Below, piece after piece: positions 6,657 through 13,139 of a stretch of DNA of 14,048 nucleotides. Source of the stretch: an uncultured Clostridia bacterium (lineage in GTDB: Bacteria > Bacillota > Clostridia > Lachnospirales > Lachnospiraceae); the NCBI GenBank assembly GCA_946620335.1, contig CAMONF010000206.1:1-14048 (forward strand). Reading direction: 5' to 3'. Each line of letters begins with the position of its first letter. Positions within the stretch are counted from its first letter, which is position 1. Both the position numbers and the translations under genes were made by a program. The notes under the pieces were generated by a model, which was not told where the DNA came from, searched no databases, and saw only the letters and a list, made by a program, of their open reading frames with translations.

Positions 6657-8045
6657 TCAGAGCATGCCGCCCAAGAGGGAGAGCATCAACGATCCGAGCA
6701 GAAGGATGATAGCGCCGCCGAGACGGGAAGAAATCTGCGCGAAGGGCATGAGCTCCATGCGGTCAGCAGCAGAGAGAACTGCGACGTCGCCGGTGCCGCC
6801 CATGTTGGACATGCAGAGACCTGCGGTGATACCGGCCTCAAGCGGATAGAAGCCGACGAGCTTGCCGATGAAGGCAGCGCCTAAGAAGGCGGAGACGCAG
6901 GTGATGCCGCAGAGCAGGAGGTAGGTCAGGGAGAAGCTCTCGATGACCTGGCCGATGTCAAGGTAGCACATACCGATACCGACGAGGAGGACGTTGGTGA
7001 GGTTCTTCATGATGAACTGGAACCATTGGTAGCAGGCGACCTCGATCTTCTCAGGCAGGAATCCGCCGATCTTGAAGATGGCGACCGTGATGATCATGAA
7101 GGCGTAGCCGTGGATGGTGACGCTGGGGACCAGCTTGGTCCAGATGTTGCTGCAGATAAAGCCCCAGGCGAAGAAGGAACCGGAAACCAGGAGGCCGACG
7201 CCCAGATTGGTGATCTTGATGTCATCGCGCTTCTTCTGCATCTCAGGGCTGATCTCGAGCTCCTTGGGATCCACGGTGCCGGCCTGCATGAGCTGGCCGT
7301 TGCCGTTCCAGCTGCCCTTTAAGACCTTGGCGAGAACGCCGGCGAGGACGATGGAGATAGCGTTGCCGATGGCAACAGCCGGGGTCATGATGGAGATGGC
7401 CTCGTTGGCCGTCATGGTGCCGGATGCCTCGAATATCTTGGAGAGGGGAGTTGCGCCTGCGCCCATGCCGCCGCCCATGATGGGAAGGGCGATGAGGAGG
7501 AGGGACTTGACGGCGCCGAAGCCGGTGATCGCGCCGAGGCCGGAGCAGAGGATGAAGGCCAGGATCAGACCGCCGAAGATGGCCGGGAAGTATCTGGCCG
7601 CCGCCTTCATGAGAAGGGTGCGGTTCATGCCGAGGATGGAGCCGGTGATCAGGGCTGCGATGTACCAGTCAAGGAAGGCGCCGGTCGGCTTGAAGAAGGT
7701 GTTCATGCTGCCGAGCAGGTCGAAGCCCTTCAGGAGATTGATGTTGTAGACGATGGTCCCGTCCTCCAGGGTCTCGATGGCCATGGGGATGAGCTTGAAG
7801 TAGACGAGCAGGGCGGAGCCGAAGATGACGACGATGGCGCCGCCGCCCAGGTAATCCTTGATGATGGGCGTCTTGTTGCCGATCAGGTTGAAGACTTCGC
7901 CGATGATGATCATGAATACGAAGCAGCCGGCCATGCCTGCGGGCAGAGTTCCCAGGTAGGTTGCGGCCAGGACGACCACAGCGCAGATGATGAACCACTT
8001 AAGAGGAAGGTTAAATAAGGTGAAACCCTCTTTGTTATCTGCCAT
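6657..8045 (-). CDS. 2-hydroxycarboxylate transporter (2HCT family, CitS/MaeP/CimH type)
   Basis: A 462-residue polytopic carrier, the usual size for 2HCT proteins, which import malate, citrate or lactate-type hydroxy acids, often with Na+ or H+. Both family re-entrant-loop signatures are visible: GGGMGAGATPLS (191-202) and MSNMGGTGDVAVLSAADRME (412-431), followed by LMPFAQISSRLGGA. The conserved arginine of the second motif is Arg429 in this numbering. About ten to eleven hydrophobic segments are evident, and the central hydrophilic loop is about 245-280. The ATG at 8045 has GAGAGG 7 nt upstream. The malic enzyme gene directly upstream makes malate the most likely substrate; citrate cannot be excluded from sequence alone. 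Confidence 0.93.
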   Translation of the reverse strand: MADNKEGFTLFNLPLKWFIICAVVVLAATYLGTLPAGMAGCFVFMIIIGEVFNLIGNKTPIIKDYLGGGAIVVIFGSALLVYFKLIPMAIETLEDGTIVYNINLLKGFDLLGSMNTFFKPTGAFLDWYIAALITGSILGMNRTLLMKAAARYFPAIFGGLILAFILCSGLGAITGFGAVKSLLLIALPIMGGGMGAGATPLSKIFEASGTMTANEAISIMTPAVAIGNAISIVLAGVLAKVLKGSWNGNGQLMQAGTVDPKELEISPEMQKKRDDIKITNLGVGLLVSGSFFAWGFICSNIWTKLVPSVTIHGYAFMIITVAIFKIGGFLPEKIEVACYQWFQFIMKNLTNVLLVGIGMCYLDIGQVIESFSLTYLLLCGITCVSAFLGAAFIGKLVGFYPLEAGITAGLCMSNMGGTGDVAVLSAADRMELMPFAQISSRLGGAIILLLGSLMLSLLGGML

Positions 8046-8092
8046 AATTAGCCTCTCTTTCCTTATAAAAAACCAAAAAGCAAGGTAATGAG

Positions 8093-8133
8093 GGGATCCG
8101 GGGCGGACAGGCTGACTGTAAGCCCCGGATCCC
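8093..8133 (-). other. Perfect 12-bp stem-loop between malic enzyme and transporter genes
   Basis: GGGATCCGGGGC (8093-8104) pairs perfectly with GCCCCGGATCCC (8122-8133) across a 17-nt loop. In the minus-strand mRNA it lies 43 nt after the malic enzyme stop and about 47 nt before the transporter start. That side has no U tract (CTCATTACC follows), which argues against full termination and for an mRNA-stabilising or processing hairpin that sets the expression ratio of the two genes. Confidence 0.7.
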
Positions 8134-8175
8134 TTTGTTCTTCACAAAAATGCGGGCCGGGAGAGGGGATGCCGC

Positions 8176-9348
8176 TCAGATGCGGGCGACTCCGCTGTCC
8201 CTGGCGGCCTGAGCAACGGCGGCGGCGACGGCCGGGCCGACTCTCTTGTCGAAGGCCTTGGGGATGATGTAGTCCTCACTCAGCTCCTCGTCGGAGATGA
8301 GGTCGGCCAGGGCCTTGGCGGCGGCCATCTTCATCTCCTCGTTGATGTCGCTGGCTCTCACGTCGAAGGTACCTCTGAAGATGCCCGGGAAGGCCAGAAC
8401 GTTGTTGATCTGGTTCGGGAAGTCGCTGCGGCCGGTGGCGATGACCCTGGCGCCGCCCGCCTTGGCTTCATCCGGGAAGATCTCCGGCGTCGGGTTGGCG
8501 CAGGCGAAGATGATGGCGTCCTTGTTCATGGTCTTCACCATCTCGGTGGTCATGGTGCCGGGGCCGGAAACGCCGATGAAGATGTCGGCGCCTTTGATGA
8601 CCTCGGAGAGCGGGCCGGCCTTCTTCTCACGGTTGGTGATCTGGGCCATTTCCTCCTTGATCCAGTTGAGGCCGTCTCTGCCCTCATAGATGGCGCCCTT
8701 GCGGTCTGTCATGATGACGTTCCTGAAGCCCGCCGAGAGCAGGAGCTTGACGATGGAGATGGCGGCCGCACCGGCGCCGCTGGTGACGATCTTGACGTCT
8801 TCCTTCTTCTTGCCGACGACCTTGAGGGCGTTCAGCATGCCGGCCAGAGTGATGACGGCGGTGCCGTGCTGGTCATCGTGGAAAATCGGGATGTCGCATC
8901 TTTCCTTCAGCTTGCGCTCGATCTCGAAGCACCTGGGAGCGGAAATGTCCTCCAGGTTGATCCCGCCGAAGGAGCCGGAGATGAGGGCGACGGTGTTGAC
9001 GATCTCATCGACGTCCTTGCTCTTTACGCAGAGCGGGAAGGCGTCCACATCGCCGAAGGACTTGAACAGAACGCACTTGCCTTCCATGACGGGCATGCCG
9101 GCTTCCGGTCCGATGTCGCCGAGGCCGAGAACAGCAGTGCCGTCGGTGATGACAGCGCAGAGATTGTGGCGTCTTGTCAGGGTGTAGGACTTGTTGATAT
9201 CCTTCTGGATGGCCAGGCAGGGCTCAGCAACGCCCGGGGTGTAGGCAAGGGACAGATCATCCTTGGTAGCTACGGGCACAGTGGCGACGACTTCGATCTT
9301 GCCGCCCCACTCTTCGTGCAGTCTCAATGACTCTTTTGCGTAATCCAT
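8176..9348 (-). CDS. maeE: Malic enzyme (NAD(P)-dependent, decarboxylating), short bacterial form
   Basis: Catalyses oxidative decarboxylation of malate to pyruvate and CO2 with reduction of NAD(P)+. The 390-residue length fits the short bacterial class without a phosphotransacetylase domain. Visible catalytic features are Tyr36 in LAYTPGVAEPC, Lys91 in MEGKCVLFKSFGDVDAFP, metal ligands around FEIE (141-144) and HDDQHGT (157-163), and the Rossmann loop SGAGAAAIS (190-198). NPTPEIFP and FPGIFRG follow near the C-terminus. MTDRKG at the end of the second Rossmann strand leaves an Asp that favours NAD+, but cofactor preference is inference. The start at 9348 has AGGAGGAG 8 nt upstream; an ATG at 9366 lies before this site. 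It is first in an operon with the 2HCT transporter. Confidence 0.95.
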   Translation of the reverse strand: MDYAKESLRLHEEWGGKIEVVATVPVATKDDLSLAYTPGVAEPCLAIQKDINKSYTLTRRHNLCAVITDGTAVLGLGDIGPEAGMPVMEGKCVLFKSFGDVDAFPLCVKSKDVDEIVNTVALISGSFGGINLEDISAPRCFEIERKLKERCDIPIFHDDQHGTAVITLAGMLNALKVVGKKKEDVKIVTSGAGAAAISIVKLLLSAGFRNVIMTDRKGAIYEGRDGLNWIKEEMAQITNREKKAGPLSEVIKGADIFIGVSGPGTMTTEMVKTMNKDAIIFACANPTPEIFPDEAKAGGARVIATGRSDFPNQINNVLAFPGIFRGTFDVRASDINEEMKMAAAKALADLISDEELSEDYIIPKAFDKRVGPAVAAAVAQAARDSGVARI

Positions 9349-9799
9349 ACTTGCTCTCCTCCTCAATAAAGTGGTTGCGGGCCTGCTTTTTCTGACAGCA
9401 GTTCCCGCTTTGGTCGGCGCGGCATCTTTACTGTAAATGTATACTGTCTGAACGGACCTGCTAATAACAGATAAGTGCAGCTATAAAGATCCTGAGGCCG
9501 ATACCATCGGATGATAACTACAGTTCAATTATAGGACCTAAAGCATTTTTGCGAAAGGTTTGGAAAATAAAACAACTTTTGTAACTATTGTTTATTCAGT
9601 TTTCCAGTAGCGAAAATGCATGTGCCGTTCATCATCTCTGCTTGAGGCTTGATTGACTTATTGGGAATCCAAAGCCAGGAAAAGGCGCAGGTGGCGAGAT
9701 AATTATTTGAGTTGGCTGTAAAAAAAGCTTCCCTTTAACGTGCTAACGTGATAATATGTTACTCGATTGACGCATTACCCAAATATGGAGGAGATTATT
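9349..9799. promoter_or_regulatory. AT-rich divergent control region between malic enzyme and ABC importer operons
   Basis: This 451-bp gap carries no convincing gene. It must hold promoters in both directions. On the minus strand a TATAAT at 9528-9533 and a TATACA near 9440 are candidate -10 boxes without good -35 partners, which would suit an activator-dependent malic enzyme promoter. In its leader, GCGGG (9377-9381)/CCCGC (9404-9408) with CTGC/GCAG inside forms a small hairpin. On the plus strand GATAAT (9750-9755) is a candidate -10, immediately after a direct repeat TAACGTG (9736-9742 and 9744-9750) that could be an operator. The nested hairpin at 9543-9619 is listed separately. Confidence 0.5.
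9543..9619. other. Nested imperfect hairpin in the divergent control region
   Basis: Three nested stems align. GCATTTTTGC (9543-9552) pairs with GCGAAAATGC (9610-9619), including one T-G pair. TGGAAAA (9561-9567) pairs with TTTTCCA (9600-9606). AAACAA (9570-9575) pairs with TTGTTT (9588-9593) around a 12-nt loop. It could be an RNA leader element for either gene or a pair of protein-binding half-sites. No known riboswitch or T-box pattern was recognised. Confidence 0.5.
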
Positions 9800-10636
9800 A
9801 TGAAAAAGAAACTTGCAATCCTGCTCGCCATGGTCATGATTCCGGCTTCCCTGGCAGCCTGCGGCTCTTCCGGCAGCGACGCGCCCGCCTACCGCTTCCT
9901 CGAGGAAGACCTCGGCACCGAGTCCTACGCCATCGGCTTCAGGCTCGGCGACGAAGAGCTGGCCGAGACCGTCAGCGGCGCCGTTCAGGCCCTGGTCCTC
10001 GACGGTACTTACGCATCCATCGGCGAGAAGTACCCGGACATCAAGGATTTCCTTTGCCTGACCGCCGAGGGTATCGACGAGGCTTCTCTTCCGGAGAAAG
10101 GCTCCGGAGACCCCGAGTACGTCTTCAAGCACGGCTTTGATTTGGACTATCCGCCCTACTCCTACCTCCAGGACGACGGCTCCGTCGGCGGTTTCGACGT
10201 TGAACTCGCCCAGGCTGTCTGCGAGTACATGGGCTGGGGCTATGAGGCCGTTCCCTTCAACTGGGACGCCAAGGACATGGAGCTGAATGCCGGCAGCTGC
10301 GACTGCATCTGGTCCGGTTTCACCAAGGAAGGCCGTGAGGACCTCTACACCTGGGGCATCACCTACTCCGACAACACCCAGGGCATCCTGGTCGCCGGCG
10401 ACTCCGACATCAAGACCCTGGCCGACCTGGCCGGCAAGGTGGTAGGCGTCCAGACCGCTACCTCCGCCTACGACATGCTGGAGGGCGATCGCAAGGATCT
10501 GGCCGATACCTTCGGAGAGCTCAAGGTCTATGAGACCTACACCATCGCCTACAATGACCTGAAGGCCGGCGCCATCGATGCCATCGCCATCGACCTCACC
10601 GCAGGTTCCTACCTGATCGCAGGCGACAACCAGTAA
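9800..10636 (+). CDS. ABC amino-acid substrate-binding lipoprotein, apparently circularly permuted (SBP_bac_3)
   Basis: A 278-residue lipoprotein with a signal peptide and lipobox LAAC (Cys21), expected on the outer face of the membrane delivering an amino acid to the permease/ATPase downstream. The order of the family blocks is unusual. Residues about 30-80 (YRFLEEDLGTESYAIGFR through LVLDGTYASIGEKYPD) are the block that normally ends SBP_bac_3 proteins. Residues about 107-278 are its normal beginning and middle: FDLDYPPYSYLQDDGSVGGF, FDVELAQAV, the carboxylate-binding Arg179 in TKEGREDLYTWG, DLAGKVVGVQ, and the late LKAGAIDAIAIDLTAGSYLI. The protein stops at IAGDNQ, exactly where YRFLEEDL would normally follow. 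A linker of about 25 residues (80-106) joins the old C- and N-termini. The ATG at 9800 has GGAGGAG 6 nt upstream. Family assignment is firm; permutation is read directly from block order. Confidence 0.93.
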   Translation: MKKKLAILLAMVMIPASLAACGSSGSDAPAYRFLEEDLGTESYAIGFRLGDEELAETVSGAVQALVLDGTYASIGEKYPDIKDFLCLTAEGIDEASLPEKGSGDPEYVFKHGFDLDYPPYSYLQDDGSVGGFDVELAQAVCEYMGWGYEAVPFNWDAKDMELNAGSCDCIWSGFTKEGREDLYTWGITYSDNTQGILVAGDSDIKTLADLAGKVVGVQTATSAYDMLEGDRKDLADTFGELKVYETYTIAYNDLKAGAIDAIAIDLTAGSYLIAGDNQ

Positions 10637-10641
10637 CACAC

Positions 10642-10677
10642 ATCGGGCCGCCTTATGACGGCCCGATCTTTTCTTTT
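10642..10677 (+). terminator. Terminator-like hairpin between binding protein and permease genes
   Basis: ATCGGGCCG (10642-10650) pairs perfectly with CGGCCCGAT (10659-10667) around an 8-nt loop, followed by TCTTTTCTTTT. It begins 5 nt after the binding-protein stop, and the permease ribosome binding site follows directly. Partial termination here would give more binding protein than membrane components, a common arrangement in ABC import operons. Confidence 0.85.
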
Positions 10678-10692
10678 CCGGGAGGAAGAATT

Positions 10693-11340
10693 ATGACCTT
10701 ATCCACCATGCTTTCCACCATGGGCGCCGGCATGCTCCGCACCTGTGCCATCTTTTTCCTGACCATCCTTTTCTCGCTGCCGCTCGGCATGGTCGTCATG
10801 TTCCTGCGCCAGTCCCGGTTCGGCATCGTCAGGGTCATCACAAAGATCTACATAGCCATCATGCGAGGCACGCCGCTCATGCTGCAGCTCCTCATGTGGT
10901 ATTTCGGCCCCTACTACCTTTTCGGCATGAACATCCGCGGCTACCGTCTGCCGGCCATCATCATCGGCTTCTCCATGAACTACGCGGCCTACTTCGCGGA
11001 GATCTACCGCGGCGGCTTCGAGACGATCCCGAAGGGCCAGTACGAGGCGGCTGAGGTCCTGGGCTACAGCGGCCCGCAGACCTTCTTCAAGATCATCCTG
11101 CCCCAGGTCATCAAGGCCATCCTTCCTTCCGTGACAAATGAAGTCATCACCCTGGTCAAGGACACCTCCCTGGCCTTCACGCTGGCCTACAACGAGATGT
11201 TCTCCATCGCCAAGCAGATCGCCGCTTCCCAGACCTCCTTCATGCCCTTCGTCATCGCCGGCGTGTTTTATTTCATAGCCAACTACGCCGTCGCCTTCGG
11301 CATGGAGCGGATCGAAAAAGCGCTCGACTATTACAGATAA
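10693..11340 (+). CDS. ABC amino-acid permease (HisM/GlnP family)
   Basis: A 215-residue integral membrane subunit with about five membrane segments, normal for polar-amino-acid permeases, forming the translocation path with the ATPase encoded next. The coupling loop is the family EAA motif at about 118-138 (EAAEVLGYSGPQTFFKIILP), preceded by the typical AAYFAEIYRGGFETIPKGQY. IMRGTPLMLQLLMWYFGPYY (57-76) is the other family hallmark. GGGAGGAAG precedes the ATG closely. Only one permease is present, so the channel is presumably a homodimer. Confidence 0.95.
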   Translation: MTLSTMLSTMGAGMLRTCAIFFLTILFSLPLGMVVMFLRQSRFGIVRVITKIYIAIMRGTPLMLQLLMWYFGPYYLFGMNIRGYRLPAIIIGFSMNYAAYFAEIYRGGFETIPKGQYEAAEVLGYSGPQTFFKIILPQVIKAILPSVTNEVITLVKDTSLAFTLAYNEMFSIAKQIAASQTSFMPFVIAGVFYFIANYAVAFGMERIEKALDYYR

Positions 11341-11352
11341 GGGGGAAGCGTC

Positions 11353-12111
11353 ATGATTTTGGAAATGAAAGGCATACAGAAATCCTTCGGCGGCCTGGAG
11401 GTCTTAAAGGACATCAGCCTGGAGGTCGACTCCGGCGAGGTCGTCAGCATCATCGGCCCCAGCGGCTCCGGCAAGAGCACCCTGCTCCGCTGCGCCACCT
11501 TCCTCGAGACCATCGACTCCGGTGAGATCAGCTATATGGGTGTACCGGCCGCCACCACAGGCCCGGAGGGATATGCCCTCTATGTCTCTGAGGCGGAGCT
11601 CAGGAAGGTCAAGAGCTACTTCGGCCTGGTCTTCCAGCAGTTCAACCTCTTCCCGCACTATTCTGTTCTTAAGAACATCATGGACGCCCCAATCGCGGTC
11701 CAGAAAAGGGACAAGGAGGAGGTCTACGAGGAGGCCATGGAGCTCCTCAGGAAGATGAACCTGGAGAACCGTGCGGACGCCTACCCCTGCCAGCTCTCCG
11801 GCGGGCAGCAGCAGCGCGTCGCCATCGCCCGGGCCCTGGCCCTCAATCCGGCCATCCTCTTCTTCGACGAGCCCACCAGCGCCCTGGACCCCGAGCTGAC
11901 CGGAGAAGTCCTCAAGGTCATCCGCCAGCTGGCGGACGAGAAGATGACCATGGTGGTTGTCACCCACGAGATGCCCTTCGCGAGGGCCGTCTCCAACCGC
12001 GTTATTTTCATGGACAAGGGCGTCATCGTCGAGCAGGGACATCCTGAAATCGTGCTCGGCGCCCCCACGCAGGAGAGGACCATCCAGTTCCTCCGCAACT
12101 ACCAGCGCTGA
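11353..12111 (+). CDS. ABC amino-acid transporter ATPase (GlnQ/HisP family)
   Basis: A 252-residue nucleotide-binding subunit, the usual length, powering the upstream permease. Walker A is GPSGSGKST (35-43), the Q-loop is VFQQFNLFP (93-101), the signature is LSGGQQQ (148-154), Walker B is ILFFDEPTSALD (168-179) and the switch histidine is His205 in VVVTHEMPFA. All catalytic residues are intact. The start lies 12 nt after the permease stop with GGGGGAAG upstream. Its stop TGA lies within CTGA (12108-12111), which is also the first base position of the tandem mini-ORF array leading to the racemase gene. Confidence 0.96.
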   Translation: MILEMKGIQKSFGGLEVLKDISLEVDSGEVVSIIGPSGSGKSTLLRCATFLETIDSGEISYMGVPAATTGPEGYALYVSEAELRKVKSYFGLVFQQFNLFPHYSVLKNIMDAPIAVQKRDKEEVYEEAMELLRKMNLENRADAYPCQLSGGQQQRVAIARALALNPAILFFDEPTSALDPELTGEVLKVIRQLADEKMTMVVVTHEMPFARAVSNRVIFMDKGVIVEQGHPEIVLGAPTQERTIQFLRNYQR

Positions 12112-12169
12112 AGACCAACCGTTGTCTCCTGTGTCCGACTGATTACGGACAGGCTTTCCTGGAGATGTG

Positions 12170-12235
12170 ATGAAGAAAGACGGCTGTCTCCTGCCTTCGG
12201 CTAACGGCAGAGAGAACTTTCGGGAGATGCGATGA
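12170..12235 (+). CDS. Putative mini-ORF 1 of the tandem array (21 codons)
   Basis: Begins at an ATG that shares its A with a preceding in-frame TGA of the first unit (TGATG), with TGGAG just upstream. It encodes a 21-residue peptide starting MKKDGCLLPSANGRENFR and ends in a TGA overlapping the next ATG (ATGA, 12232-12235). It is probably a translationally coupled leader rather than a functional peptide. Expression is unproven. Confidence 0.35.
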   Translation: MKKDGCLLPSANGRENFREMR

Positions 12236-12297
12236 AAACAGGCTGCTGTCTCCTGCGTTCGACTAACGGCAGAGAGAACTTTCGGGAGATGCGATGA
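12232..12297 (+). CDS. Putative mini-ORF 2 of the tandem array (21 codons)
   Basis: Begins in the ATGA overlap with mini-ORF 1, with GGGAG 5 nt upstream. It encodes a 21-residue peptide starting MKTGCCLLRSTNGRENFR, closely similar to mini-ORF 1, and ends in another ATGA overlap (12294-12297). The next unit, from the ATG at 12294, is 63 bp long and therefore runs in frame into the racemase. Confidence 0.35.
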   Translation: MKTGCCLLRSTNGRENFREMR

Positions 12298-12356
12298 AAA
12301 CAGACTGCTGTCTCCTGCGTTCGACAGACTGCAGCAGAAAACTTCTTGGAGATGCG

Positions 12357-13139
12357 ATGAAGACAGACTACTACCTTCTCGACCCGACGGGAAATGTGAC
12401 CATACTCGTGACGACCCTTGTGCCGCCAGCCCTTCAGCCGGCAGCGGCCGCCCGCCTCATGGCCCTCGAGCCGGCGGCTGAGCAGGTGGGGTTCATTTCC
12501 CGGGAGGAAGGATATGATATGGCCCTCCGCATGGCCGGCGGCGAGTTCTGCGGCAATGCTTCCATGAGCGCGGCGGCGGTCGCGGCGATGGAGGAGGGCA
12601 GGAAAGAGGGGCGGATGAAGCTCCGCGTATCCGGTGCACTGGGCCCTGTCATGGCGGAAGTCGCGGAGGGCAGCGGCGGCATCTGGCGCGGCACGGTGGA
12701 TATGCCGAGGCCGGCAGCCATTGAGGAGACGGACCTGCCGGGGGCTGGGAAGCGGCCGGTGGTCGCTTTCGACGGCATTTCCCACGTCATCTTGAAGGAG
12801 GAAATGCCCAGGGACCTGGCTGAGGAGAGAGCAGAAGAGTGGTGCAGGCATCTCGGCGCCGACGCCATCGGCCTTATGTTCCTGGACCGGGAGGAGACGG
12901 CCCTCACGCCCTTAGTGTATGTCCCGGCGGCGGGAACCCTTTTCTGGGAGAATTCCTGCGCCAGCGGCACGTCGGCCGTCGGCGCTTACCTGGCGGCCAG
13001 GGATGAAAGGCCGGTCACACGCGCCCTGCGGCAGCCGGGCGGGAGCCTCACGGTGGAGGCTGATCCGGACGGGAGGGTGCGGCTTTCGGGCACTGTGCGC
13101 CTTATAAGGCGGGGCAGCGCTGAGGTCGATCTGAACTGA
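12357..13139 (+). CDS. DapF-like PLP-independent amino-acid racemase/epimerase
   Basis: A 260-residue protein of the diaminopimelate-epimerase fold, which inverts amino-acid stereocentres using two cysteines as acid/base pair. The first-half motif MAGGEFCGNASMSAA places one thiol at Cys65; the second-half motif NSCASGTSAVGA places the other at Cys201. The usual DapF start, F-x-K-M-x-G-x-G-N-D, is replaced by YYLLDPTGNVTIL, so it is probably not a true DapF. It resembles the broader group that includes the CntK histidine racemase; the substrate is unknown. Being last in an amino-acid importer operon suggests it acts on the imported amino acid. The ATG at 12357 has TTGGAG upstream and matches the conserved start of the domain. 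An in-frame ATG at 12294 would add 21 residues derived from the upstream repeat. Confidence 0.85.
   Translation: MKTDYYLLDPTGNVTILVTTLVPPALQPAAAARLMALEPAAEQVGFISREEGYDMALRMAGGEFCGNASMSAAAVAAMEEGRKEGRMKLRVSGALGPVMAEVAEGSGGIWRGTVDMPRPAAIEETDLPGAGKRPVVAFDGISHVILKEEMPRDLAEERAEEWCRHLGADAIGLMFLDREETALTPLVYVPAAGTLFWENSCASGTSAVGAYLAARDERPVTRALRQPGGSLTVEADPDGRVRLSGTVRLIRRGSAEVDLN

Larger units (their letters stand above)
12108..12356 (+). repeat. Tandem array of four start-codon/RBS units upstream of the racemase
   Basis: Four consecutive units occupy 12108-12169, 12170-12231, 12232-12293 (62 bp each) and 12294-12356 (63 bp). Units 2 and 3 differ at about six positions, unit 1 is the most diverged, and unit 4 diverges in its second half. 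Each begins CTG/ATG-AAx, runs through a conserved TGTCTCCTG, and ends in GGAGATGTG or GGAGATGCG directly before the next ATG. Short potential stems (for example CTGCC 12191-12195 with GGCAG 12206-12210) recur within units. The beginning of the racemase gene at 12357 (ATGAAGACAGACTACTACC) resembles the unit start, so the array looks like repeated duplication of the gene's own initiation region. Confidence 0.9.

Noticed and set aside
9800..10636. Fusion of two separate binding-protein fragments or a frameshifted pseudogene
   Set aside because: The two blocks are complementary, not duplicated, together make exactly one domain, and the frame is open with a signal peptide and good ribosome binding site.
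9743..10639. 298-codon open frame opposite the binding lipoprotein
   Set aside because: Antisense shadow of a strongly codon-biased gene, no ribosome binding site and no motif.
12108..12356. CRISPR array
   Set aside because: Units are contiguous without unique spacers, diverge gradually and carry aligned start/stop/RBS signals.
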